A DNA stretch of 64,000 nucleotides. Origin: Rhizophagus irregularis (Eukaryota > Glomeromycota > Glomeromycetes > Glomerales > Glomeraceae). The position numbers and the translations under genes are program-made. The stretch spans positions 2,356,001 to 2,420,000 of the forward strand of contig NC_089443.1 of NCBI RefSeq assembly GCF_026210795.1, given 5' to 3'. Below, one piece after another: positions 1 to 9,480 of the stretch (its first letter is position 1; every line of letters starts with the position of its first letter). The notes beneath the pieces are model-generated. The model ran no database searches, was not told the DNA's origin, and was given only the letters and a program-made list of their open reading frames with translations.

Positions 1-1
1 C

Positions 2-481
2 TATTCACCTAATCATTTTAAACTTCTTCGTCTACTTTCTTCTCGGTTTTTTACCGATTATCAAGCTTATTCCACTACCGATGGTCCTGATCCTACCTTT
101 TATCATGCCAATGGATCTTCTAGACTGGATTATATTTGGTCTTCACCTGGCTTTCCTGCTCCTGGTCTTTTCTCACACGTGGTTGCTTGTCCCGATCTTC
201 TGGATCGTCCTTTTACGGATCATAAAGTTCTCACAACCATTTTTGATTTCAGCTCTTGTTTAGCGATTTTGGCCAAATCTCGACTTAAACAGAAAAAAGA
301 AATGCGTACTATTTTCTCTTACACTTCCACTTCAACTGAACAATGGAATAATTTTACCACTGAAGTAGATGATTCTCTTGGAGTTTATTTAGATAGACAA
401 TATCACTCTAATTTTGATTTCTCCTCTCTCTCTCTTGATCGTATGTGGCATGCATTGAAAGCTGCCATAATTCTTTACTAA
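2..481 (+). pseudogene. LINE endonuclease domain, C-terminal part
   Basis: The frame is open from the window edge to a stop inside an inserted MITE. It contains SRLDYIW and, about 35 residues later, FTDHKVL. These match the C-terminal catalytic blocks (R-D-Y and S/T-D-H) of apurinic endonuclease-like domains that nick target DNA for target-primed reverse transcription. The N-terminal catalytic residues lie outside the window. About 60 linker residues follow before the MITE breaks the frame, and the same protein resumes after position 835. Part of one LINE ORF rather than a separate gene. Confidence 0.82.
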
Positions 482-835
482 AAATGGCCAATTTTTTGAA
501 ATGATTTTGAAATAATTTTAAAATACTACAAAAATACATTTAATATATCAAAATGTTTTTATTATACTTTTGCTATTATTTTGTAATTATATTGTATCTA
601 GGTCTATAAAAATAATTCAAAATAATATCACAATAATTTTTTAATGTTTTTGTTATTATTTTATTATTATAATATAATTAACTTTGATATTATTTTAATA
701 TTTTAATCTCAAAAATACCTTAAATATATCTTGATATATTTTAAAAATTTTACAAAATAATTGCACAATTGTTTTTAAAGCCATTGTATCTAGGTCTATA
801 AAAATATTTCAAAAAATTGGCCATTTTTAGTAAAG
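473..835. mobile_element. 363-bp MITE with perfect 30-bp TIRs inside the LINE
   Basis: Positions 473-502 and 806-835 are perfect inverted repeats of 30 bases, beginning CTTTACTAAAAATGGCCAAT. The interior is very AT-rich. It carries two direct copies of GTATCTAGGTCTATAAAAAT (near 593 and 785), the second next to the right terminus. If the element starts at the inner CTAAAAATGG, a TA lies at each border, consistent with a Tc1/mariner-type TA target. It encodes nothing and interrupts the LINE between endonuclease and reverse transcriptase. Confidence 0.85.
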
Positions 836-3163
836 TTGGTGCTGCAATTGAAACATTACCCTTTCAAAAAGTCTCCAATACACACCGACATTCGTACTCT
901 CCTGAATTAACTAAACTTATTACTATTAACAAGTTGATTTTTATATCGCTTTACTACTCATCGTTCTAATCGGCCTACTCAGATTGCGCAAATGATTGCT
1001 GCTTTGCCCTCCCATCTTGAAAATCTTGCATCCTTACTTCCTGATTATTCAGTTCCTTCCTATTCTACAACCCCTACATCTGTATTCAAATCGTTTTTAC
1101 GATCACAGAAGAATTTAGTCTCTGCCTTTTTATCTACTAAATTCGCCCAACACCTTACGGACTCAGTGGAATATTATACTGCACTACGTGACGAACACTT
1201 CTTGAATTCGCTCAGCACCTTTATCAATTCTGCCTTATCAGTTGAAAAACATTCGATTGTTCTTGACCGCGTCCTGGTTGTCCTGGACTCTACTCCCACT
1301 CTTTTAACGGATCCTTCGGATATTAAACAAGCTGCTATTACTCATTTTTAAACAATTGTTTCTCCTCCGCTGGTCCATTATTCTTCAATCGCTTCATTCC
1401 CTGCTCGATGGCAACAAGCTTATACTCCCCTCTCTGATGTATCTGCTTCTTTATATGATCCTGTTTTGGCACCTATTTCCCTACAAGAATGGTCTGCTGT
1501 GATTTCCTCCATGCCTAATAACAAAGCTTCCAGCCCTTCAAAAATTTCTTACGAAATGATCAAACATTTGTCCGGTGATGCTTTCAATTTTTCTCTTTTA
1601 CTTGCCAATACCTGCCTTTCCCGCGGTGACATTCCTGCTTACTGGCGTGAAGCTGTGGTTTATCCTATTCCTAAACCCCATGAATTTGACGCTCAACTTA
1701 AGAACACTCGACCTATTACCCTTCTGGAAACAGTTCAAAAATGTATAGTTAAGGTCGTCACGAATCGTCTCTCTAATAGACTTGCTGATGGTAAAATTCT
1801 TCAAGGTGGTAATTTTGCTGGTTTACCAGGTGGTTCTACTGATGTCCCTATTAAAATGCTTGATGCGATTATTCATCAACAAAAACATGACTCTACTGAT
1901 GATCAGGAACTATAGATCGTTTCTCAAGATATTTCTAAAGCTTTTGATTCTATGGATTTAAATATGCTTAAATTAGCTTTAGATAGATTACATATACCTG
2001 CACTTTTAGTGCGATTTATTTTGAATCTTTTTACACGACGAAATAATAAGATAATTACTTGTCATGGCGATACAGCTGCTTACAGAGTACGTGTTGGTAT
2101 CGATCAAGGAGAAATCATTTCCCCTCTTCTTTGGGTTATTTATTTGGATCCCTTACTTACCGTTTTGAATCAAGAAGCACGAGATCCTTTTATTTTAAAA
2201 TCTTCAGCTCTTTTAAATTATTCTCCACTTGAATTTGAACAACATTCCTTACCAATTTCACATTTAACGTTCATGGATGATTCTACACTTATTGCCTCTT
2301 CAAAATCTGGAATAGAAGATCGTCTCTCTATTACTGCTGAATTTTATACTTTAAATAATGTTCAAGCCAACTAAGCAAAATATGTTCTTCTTTCATTCTC
2401 TTCACCTTCTTTGAAGATTACTTTTGAACTTTCACCTTCCCTTTTAATTTCCGATATTTCTCTTTCCCTTTCTTCTTTACCTCTTAAAGCTTCATTTCGC
2501 TTTTTAGGAGTTTGGTTTTCTTTGTCTGCCTCTTCTGATTTTGTTCTGAAACAAGCGCGCTCCATGGTTCGAGATATGGCTGCTCTCCTGGGACCAAAGA
2601 AATTATTAGCACAACATGTGGCCTATCTCTATAATGCTGTCCTTCTTTCGCGATTGGAATTTCGTCTTCAAACTACCCTTTTCTCTGAAAGTAATATTCA
2701 ATCAATAGTCAAGCCTATGTTTTCAGTACTTCGAAGAAAAGCTGGACTTGCAGCGACTACTCCGTTGGCCTTGTTATTTCTTAAACTTCCCTTTTCGATT
2801 CAGAATGCTTTTTATCGCTTTCTTTCTTTCCATATCGCATCTTGGCAAAAAATTTTCATTCATCCAGACTTCAAGGATTTTGCCCTTTATGCTATCTCCT
2901 ATCTTCAAGGATATTTGGGCGCTGAAAGTTGCCCGACCACTATTAACCTAGAACCATAGTCGCAAGTTGTTTCTTTACGAACGCATATCTTGTTTAATTC
3001 GCTTTTGTTTTCTTTGCGTTTAAACATCACGTGGTCTCTCTCCTTCCGGCCTCCAAGGCGTGATCTACAACCTGCTTTGCCACTCCGATCTATTCTACCA
3101 CATTCCAAATTTCAAACAAGTTGGAAACTTTGGAAAAATCTGAATATATTTGTGCTTGCTTAA
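836..3163 (+). pseudogene. LINE reverse transcriptase region
   Basis: The reverse transcriptase palm motifs are visible in order: SQDISKAFDSM (motif A, about 1922-1954), QGEIISPLLW (motif B, about 2107) and TFMDDSTLIASS (motif C, about 2267-2302). N-terminal to them are NKASSPSKISYEMIKHL and RPITLLE, the usual LINE finger motifs. The frame of 992-3160 is interrupted by five stops (1349, 1913, 2372, 2957 and 3161), with no frameshift between them. There is a frameshift near 930. All five are TAA or TAG and could come from CAA, CAG or TGG by C-to-T or G-to-A transition. Catalytic aspartates are intact, so decay looks point-mutational. Confidence 0.88.
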
Positions 3164-5219
3164 TTGGTTTCTCCTTGTGGACGTTATCTCATGAATTGGC
3201 CTGACCTTCGCTACCTTGGCATCGTTGGTCGTAAAGGACGAATTCCTAATTGGTTTAATTTTATTAAAAATAATTTTCTTTCTTCTCTTTCTTCTTCTTT
3301 ACTTTTGCCTTTGTATTTTATTAATTCTTCTTTTACTTTAGCTTCTCCTTGTTTATTAGATCATACTGTTAAAGATTATTCTTTTTATCCTCAATGGGCT
3401 ATCAATTTTGATTCTGCTACTCAAACTTTATCTGTTGGTCGTGTGTGTATCACTTATAAGAAACAAAACTCGGCTATTATGTCTCATTGGCTTCCTGTAT
3501 CTACTTTGGATGATGAACGATCCTATAATCCTTGTCCTGGTTGTGCTCTTAACATTCCTGCCTTATCCAAGAAATCTGCTATCAAACAGCGCTGTAACAG
3601 CGAAAAGTGTTTTTTCAATGTTACCCTATCAGAAACTGTGGGCTACCCTACCAGAAATGCCAAAGTCTTTGCGGCTTACCTTCCCATTGCTTTATCTACT
3701 TCATGGAGTTATGCCACTTCCTTGGCTCTTGCTCATTTGTTGAACGCGCCCTTATCCGTCTCTCCCGCTCCTTTTCCTTCCTATAAGGACAAAATAGATG
3801 ATAATATCTTGCCGCTTTCTGTACAATCTTTGTATACAGATGGTTCGTTCCATCCTACAAATGATTCTTTGCCTTCTTTCATGACTTCTGCTTGGATTGC
3901 TCTTGATGATGATGGACTTGTCCTAGAATCTTCCTCTATGCAACTTCCTTCTTTCTTCCCTTCAGCTTTGCGCTCTGAAATTTCTGCTGTTGTATTAGGA
4001 TTAAGCGCCCTCTCCCATGACTCCTCAATCTCTATTTATACTGATTGTAATCAATTAATTTCATTATGGACATGTTTTGTTGATGCTCCTTTCTCACCAA
4101 AGTTGCTTCGAGAACCTAATCATCTTCTTTGGCTTTCCATTCGACAATTTATCATGGATCGTAATCTTAAAGTCGTTTTGACTAAAGTCCCTGCTCATGG
4201 CGATGATATATACAATGTTCAAGCGGATTCTCTAGCCAAAGATGCTCATTCATCTTTACAGCCTGCTGTCTTACCTTTGGCATTTTGCTATGCTCCATGC
4301 TCATTATCATTTAATTCTTTGCCTATTGACGTAAATATTCGTCATTTTCTCCGCTCTATAGCAGATGCTCGTGCTCTTTTATCCTTCTGTTCCCTAGCGC
4401 GTTTTACTGCTCTTGGTTCTCCTTCACTTTTTGATTGGACTGGTATATATTTTTGCCTTTCACAAATTAAAGGTTTCGCTTCACATAGGAATGGTCGTCC
4501 TGAATTTTGGATCTTCCGCATTAAGCTTCTTTTGGATATGTTACCTACCTTGACTACTCTTCAACAACGCAAACCCTACTTATACTCCCCTGACTGGCTT
4601 TGTCCGCAGTGTAATTCTGCTCCTGAAGATTTGAATCATCTTTGGACTTGTCCTTATATTTTACCGGATTTAAATCCTTGTTTAACACACCGTTCTGAAG
4701 TCATTAAATTTAGAGATTCTTGTTTATCTTCTTTTCTATCCTTGAAACCTTTGGATATTTCTTTTCAAACCGAATTCTCTGCTTTGGATTGCTGGAACTA
4801 TGAAGCTCCTTCTTCATCCTGTCTTTGGCTTACTCGAGGATTGCTGCCTGCGCATTTAACGGCCTTTTTGAATCAACACTTTCCTCTCTCTGTTATATAC
4901 AAGATTATTTCTCCTCTTCTTAATGACTTCCAAGTCGAATTATATGGTGAAATTTGGCTATGTCGGAATGTTCTTTTCCATGCTTGGGAAGAGTCACAGG
5001 GTATCTCGGCTGCTTCCAAATTATATGGCCCATCTACAATTTATTTCTTCTTCTATTGCTATTTCTTTACAAAAAAACAATTCTTCTTTGGCGTCAGTTT
5101 CTCAGGATTCCTGGATTTCTTGGATATTCTCTTCTATAATCTGGGGTGGATCATGGATTTCGCACTTGGATTTTCTGCACCGCTTAACAGTTCAACCTCT
5201 TAGGGTCTCTTTCTGGTAA
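3164..5219 (+). pseudogene. LINE RNase H domain and C-terminal zinc-binding tail
   Basis: An open frame of 679 codons continues the LINE polyprotein after the last stop. It has no ATG near its beginning and is not a separate gene. RNase H residues are visible: YTDGSF (first Asp), LRSEISAV (Glu), IYTDCNQL (Asp) and VQADSLAKDAH (final Asp). About 250 residues later comes a zf-RVT-like Cys/His segment, CPQCNSAPEDLNHLWTC. Near 5036 a frameshift occurs in a T-rich run, and the true C-terminus continues in another frame (SLQKNNSSLASVSQDSWIS) to the stop at 5217-5219. RNase H would remove the RNA strand during reverse transcription. Confidence 0.87.
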
Positions 5220-5470
5220 CAGACTGGATTTTTGGATGTTGGATAGTTGACTCACACTGGCCTTCGGGTAAAATTGGGGTATGCGATTCTGTAATAGTTT
5301 AGTTTTTCTTTGCTTTAATTTATTTTAGTTTAGATTTCTTTACTTGTATGAGTCGTGAAGCTACTCTTTTTATTTTTTATTAGTTTATTTTCTTATTTTT
5401 ATAATATTGTTCGATTATGTTTTCGATGTCAAAATATAAATAAAAGATAAAGTCACAAGACTGTTTGCAC

Positions 5471-5487
5471 AGGAAAAGGATAAAACT
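5471..5487. repeat. Left copy of a 17-bp target-site duplication
   Basis: AGGAAAAGGATAAAACT occurs here and again ending near 6481. The two copies bracket a tRNA-like retroposon. The same sequence is internal to pogo-type MITE copies without the insertion (for example 17620-17640 on the opposite strand), so it is the pre-insertion target. Confidence 0.7.
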
Positions 5488-6462
5488 AGGGTTGGTCACC
5501 CTATCTCGGTGGTTAGTCACTGAGACCCTCATTAAGCCTGAGTATGGTGAGGTCGCAGGTTCGATTTCCATGACCACGGAAATAAAAAGAATTTTACTGC
5601 GGACGCTACAACCAATAGCGTGAAGGTACAGGGATTAGTGTAGTTGGATTGCATCATGGTGAATTAGTGTATACGGTTAGGCTGCACATTTCAACTAGGG
5701 CGGTCCACTGTCCTTCTAACGTTCCCTATGAGGCCATTGGCATGTGCGCAAGTCCTGTCCTGGAGTCACTACTATACCGCGGAGGGGCTCCTGTACGGGT
5801 GGTCATTCTACGATACCGCTTGGGGTCAGTAATGGCTAGATGGTCGTCCTAGATGGTAAAGCTGAGGGTGCAATGTCTTAGTGGTAGTTAGACCTTCCGT
5901 TAGGTCTTAGACCAACCAAAGTGTTCGTGCACAGAACAGGTAGCATGACTATGGAGTTCGATTCCCTACTCCTTGGGTCCTGGTTGGTGATCCCTGGTGG
6001 TTGATACCCACCATAAGGGGTGATCCTGGACAGATGCCTGCTACTTCCTGTCCGAGTGGTCACTACAAAGTATACCACTTGGGGTAAACAACTGTACTAT
6101 CGGTGCTAGGTAATCGCAGGCTGTAGTGGCCTTTGAGTGAGACTTAGTACCTAAAATGGTGGTATAAGGAAGGTGCTTAGATGGTTGATGTTACCTGTCG
6201 AAAATCCTCCATGAAAGTAGATGCTCTCTAAAGGTCGTTAAATAAATTGAGTATCAGTATCATGCAATGGGTATAGGATGAGTAGGCGGCGTATACCTAG
6301 CTTCAGATCAGCCTAAAATGGCCCGATGGGGGATGTCTTCTATGGTGCTGTTACCTGAGGAATTAAGTACTCGGTTTAATGGTTGCCCATTGAAGATGAT
6401 AGGACACAGACCCGAGATTAGTCTCATAAGAGGCAATGGGTGGTCTGGCCGTAAATACTTGC
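5488..6462 (+). mobile_element. tRNA-like SINE or long retroposon (copy A)
   Basis: About 975 bp between 17-bp direct repeats, much more GC-rich than its surroundings. Two pol III-type internal promoters can be read. The first is TATCTCGGTGGTTAGTCAC (A box, about 5502) with GGTTCGATTTCC (B box, 5558-5569). The second is TGTCTTAGTGGTAGTTAGAC (about 5874) with GAGTTCGATTCCC (about 5956). A second copy lacking the first 300 bp lies in reverse at 62353-63032. Flanking direct repeats and A/B boxes are typical of SINEs. There is no credible ORF and no clear A-tail. Confidence 0.72.
5493..5576 (+). other. tRNA-derived head (degenerate)
   Basis: TGGTCA (5493-5498) can pair with TGACCA (5571-5576) as an acceptor-like stem. 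A D-arm-like TCTC...GAGA and a T-loop GGTTCGATT lie in the right order. The T-stem pairing is poor and no anticodon can be assigned, so this is a tRNA-derived SINE promoter rather than a working tRNA gene. Confidence 0.5.
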
Positions 6463-6757
6463 AAAGGAAAAGGATAAAACTACCACCATTCGATTCGTCT
6501 CAGTGAGATGATTCTAACAAGCTATGATACATCTTTGTACGATTATTAGATGCCAAGTTATTTAATATATTCTTTATATAACTGTGATTATAAATGGTTC
6601 TTTTTAATATAAGATTTTTGAGGATAGGTGTGATAGTGACTATAGATAGATTGTGACTATATAGGATAGATTTTAATAATAAAGTGTTTTGAACATTCAA
6701 CTAGTGTGACTATATAGTAGAATGTGACTATAACGGGAGTGACTATAGAGGGAGTTG
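6463..6757 (-). mobile_element. Pogo-type MITE fragment (right part, reverse)
   Basis: Sequence from AAGGATAAAACTACCACCATT to the terminus GAGGGAGTTGACTG followed by TA matches, in reverse, the first 300 bp of the full MITEs at 17338 and 32736. The remainder would lie left of the SINE/LINE insertions. The terminal CAGTC and TA target are those of pogo/Tc1-mariner elements. Confidence 0.82.
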
Positions 6758-6765
6758 ACTGTATA

Positions 6766-8111
6766 GCCAAAAATTGGCAGGTAAATTTTTAGATAATTTT
6801 AACTTATTTGATGTGTGTATGATAATATTACAGCAATAAAATATCATATAAAAGAAATGAAGACTACAAGTTTAACATTATTATATAATACACAAATAAC
6901 AAATACCAATAATATTATAAGAATATGGTCATCCTGAGTTATTTTATTATATAAAGTGTATTTAACAAGTTTTAACAAAGAAATATTATCTTAGAAGACA
7001 ATTTTTATTATTATCACTCTACCATTATGGGAAACTACAGTTCTAAAAGCTGCTAATAATAAACAACCTTCAGGAAACAAATATTTTAATTAACTCAAAT
7101 CATAAATCAAAAATTTAAAAACAATATTGTAAAGGATCTATCAAATTAAATTCCTACTGGCTACTCCTTTCATTATTGAAAAATAAAAAAAAAATGAACA
7201 TTACTCAAAATATAGAATCTAAATAAATTTGCCAGAAACAAATAAAATGGTTGACATATTTCATAAGGAAATTTTCATTGCTAAATGAATTCTTTAAAAT
7301 TTTTGGACATTATGGTCTAGATGAAGACTCGCACATTAATTTTAAATCTTTTTTAAGAAAGTTGCTTGTAACTCAAATTCTTTTCATTTTTATTTCTCTC
7401 TTACAAGATATACAACAAACTATTAGTGTTCCAAAATTTTTCCCATATATTAATCTAGATATACGGTTGTTGTTTCAACTAAAGTTTCAAGAAAATAGTT
7501 ACATTATAATCTATTAAATTATATAAGAATAATATATAAATTAAAATATATTTATACCTAAGTAGAAAAAGAATTTGTCCTTTGCTGCAATGTCCAGATA
7601 ATGTCAGCCGTCCAGAAATATCCATACATGCAACGATCGGTTTCGACACGACGGATATTCTCCTGAAACTCTCAACACGGTTAAATACTCAGATACTTTT
7701 CGTGGTGACGTTTCCCCTTTTTATATGATATTTTCGTATTGATATCACCGTTTCCCTGATTTTCTCCAATCAAGAAAAAATATTTCGTTATTCCATTGCC
7801 CCCCCATAATCTATAAGAACTTAAAAATAATACGATTTTAAACATTCTTTTTTTTTAAATGCATTTCTGAAATTAAAATTTTATTATAATAACTTATCAA
7901 TAAATTATTTTTTATATACACTATAAACTTCTAATAAATAAAAGGATAAATAAAATTCTTTGATAGTAGTTATATCAATAAAAGTTTCTAAAAAAAGTAA
8001 AGAAAAAGTAAATAAAATAAAAAAAATGTTGTTAATATATCAAAACAATCCTGAATCATGTATCTTGGTAATTAGTAAAAAAAAACTAACCTTTTTCAAA
8101 ATTATTAAATT
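6766..8111. other. Intergenic, no gene recognised
   Basis: AT-rich sequence. An 88-codon frame at 7251-7517 lacks an ATG start and any motif. A locally GC-richer patch at 7590-7760 contains GTTTCGACACGACGG and CTCAACACGG and resembles a former promoter or exon, but I cannot assign it. Confidence 0.4.
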
Positions 8112-8334
8112 TTAAGTTTTCGGAGAGCTTGATTCATAATTTGGAGGAGGGTTTGAATCATAATTAGGTAAATTAGTGGCATTTGTGTAATCGGGAGGAT
8201 TAGAATCATAATTTGGAGGATTATTTGATGATGTATAATCAGGAGGATTACCATCATAATTGGGAGGATTGTTATTAGTTATTGTTGTAATAATAGTAGA
8301 AACATTTTCATCATTTTCGTCGTCGTCGTCGTCG

Positions 8335-8366
<32 letters not shown>

Positions 8367-8696
8367 GTTATCATCGTTATCATCGTTATCATCGTCGTCG
8401 TCATCATCATCGTCATTTATATCAAAGTTTGGAGGAGGATCAGTTGAGGCATCATCATAAGTAGGTAAAGATTCAGTTTCAGGTTCAGATTCAGCTACTT
8501 CAACAGTGATAGTAGTACCACGTTGTATAATAAAACTTGTTCCTCCTCCTGAATGGTGAGGATTTTCCGAATAAATTGGTGGATTAATTATAACATCATA
8601 AGTTTCTCCCGGTACAAGAGATTCTGCTATGCATGTTTGTTCTTCTTGTGATAAGTCTGCAAATGTTGGTGCTGACGAATAATTATAATGAATCAT
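8112..8696 (-). CDS. Asp-rich protein with multiple PPxY motifs
   Basis: Single-exon ORF of 194 residues. The N-terminal 90 residues are of ordinary composition (LVPGETYDVIINPPIY). Residues about 93-128 are almost pure Asp/Asn, encoded by a CAT/CGT repeat on the + strand. The C-terminal 55 residues repeat NPPNYD and NPPDYT. Six PPxY motifs (PPIY near 39; PPNY or PPDY near 143, 150, 159, 166 and 183) and two LPxY (near 77 and 175) are visible. PPxY is the ligand of WW domains, notably of Nedd4/Rsp5 ubiquitin ligases, so an adaptor or ligase substrate role is plausible but inferred. No signal peptide or membrane segment is seen. Upstream DNA carries two CACGTG motifs. Confidence 0.68.
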
Positions 8697-9480
8697 TTCT
8701 TACTTTTTTTATTTTTTTTTTGTGACGAAAAAAACCAAATAAAAGTATTTAAAAAAAAGCATTGTCATTCCCTTTTTATATTGCTTTTTCAGAACATTCT
8801 GTTGTACGCTGTTGTACGAAATTAAATGTTACACGGCACATCCGTACATTTTTTAGTCGTCCAAACTCCAAAGCCGATTCGATCACGTGACTTTAAAATT
8901 TACTTTTTACAAACAAAACTTTTCGCCAACATTGCTTACATTGCTTAGTGCACAACATGGGGTTTTTGATCCATTTTTAGATATAATCATTAATCAGCAA
9001 AGATTGTTCATTCATATGTAAAGTCATTTAAAATCAATTTTTTTCACTAAGTAAACTTGTAGAGCAGGCCAAGATACACTTATTCTACGGTATGACTTAA
9101 GTTCATAACTTATGTTAAGTCACGTGTTCGAGCCGTAAAAACAAAATCCGATCGCCACAAATTGTAGATGTGCCGCAACTGCAAAATTTATTTATCGCCA
9201 CAAAATAAAAATTTTATTTTTTATCACATAAAAATTCATCTTTTAGCGCCACAAAAAAATCAGGAAAGGGGTGAAATTTGATTTGATTTATAAAATTTTT
9301 TTTTATTGAGCACAGCTCTTATATTTTTTAAGTTTATTTAAAATCAATTCCCGCTATTATTTTTTCTCTCTTTTTTATTACGACAAGCAATAAAAATTTA
9401 TGTTATTCTAATTATTTTATAAAATACAAATTATTCAAAAATGATTATCACGAAAATTAAATTATTTTGTACTGAAATAT
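8697..9480. promoter_or_regulatory. Intergenic region upstream of the Asp-rich gene
   Basis: Between the start of the Asp-rich gene and the 3' end of glyoxal oxidase. It contains ATCACGTGAC (about 8882) and GTCACGTG (about 9119), matching the RTCACRTG site bound by Cbf1-type bHLH factors in other fungi. Use by this gene is inferred. The rest is A/T runs with no ORF. Confidence 0.45.

Larger units (their letters stand above)
2..5470 (+). mobile_element. Non-LTR retrotransposon (LINE), 5' end outside window, decayed
   Basis: The three modules of a LINE polyprotein occur in order on the + strand: end of an endonuclease/exonuclease/phosphatase domain, reverse transcriptase, and RNase H with a C-terminal zinc-binding segment. 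Apart from one MITE insertion and a frameshift near 930, they lie in one reading frame broken by single stops. This is the order of APE-type LINEs with an RNase H domain (Tad1/I-like groups). The clade is not resolved. About 250 bases of 3' untranslated sequence follow the last codon at 5219. No poly-A tail is obvious, and the 3' end is put near 5470, where a 17-base sequence that also flanks the next element begins. Confidence 0.9.

Noticed and set aside
5493-5576. Functional tRNA gene
   Set aside because: T-stem does not pair well, no anticodon arm can be set, and it is part of a repeated retroposon with target duplications.
7251-7517. 88-codon frame
   Set aside because: No ATG at its beginning, no motif, AT-driven composition.
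8260-8460. Ser-rich frame opposite the Asp tract
   Set aside because: Antisense reading of the CAT/CGT repeat of the Asp-rich gene.
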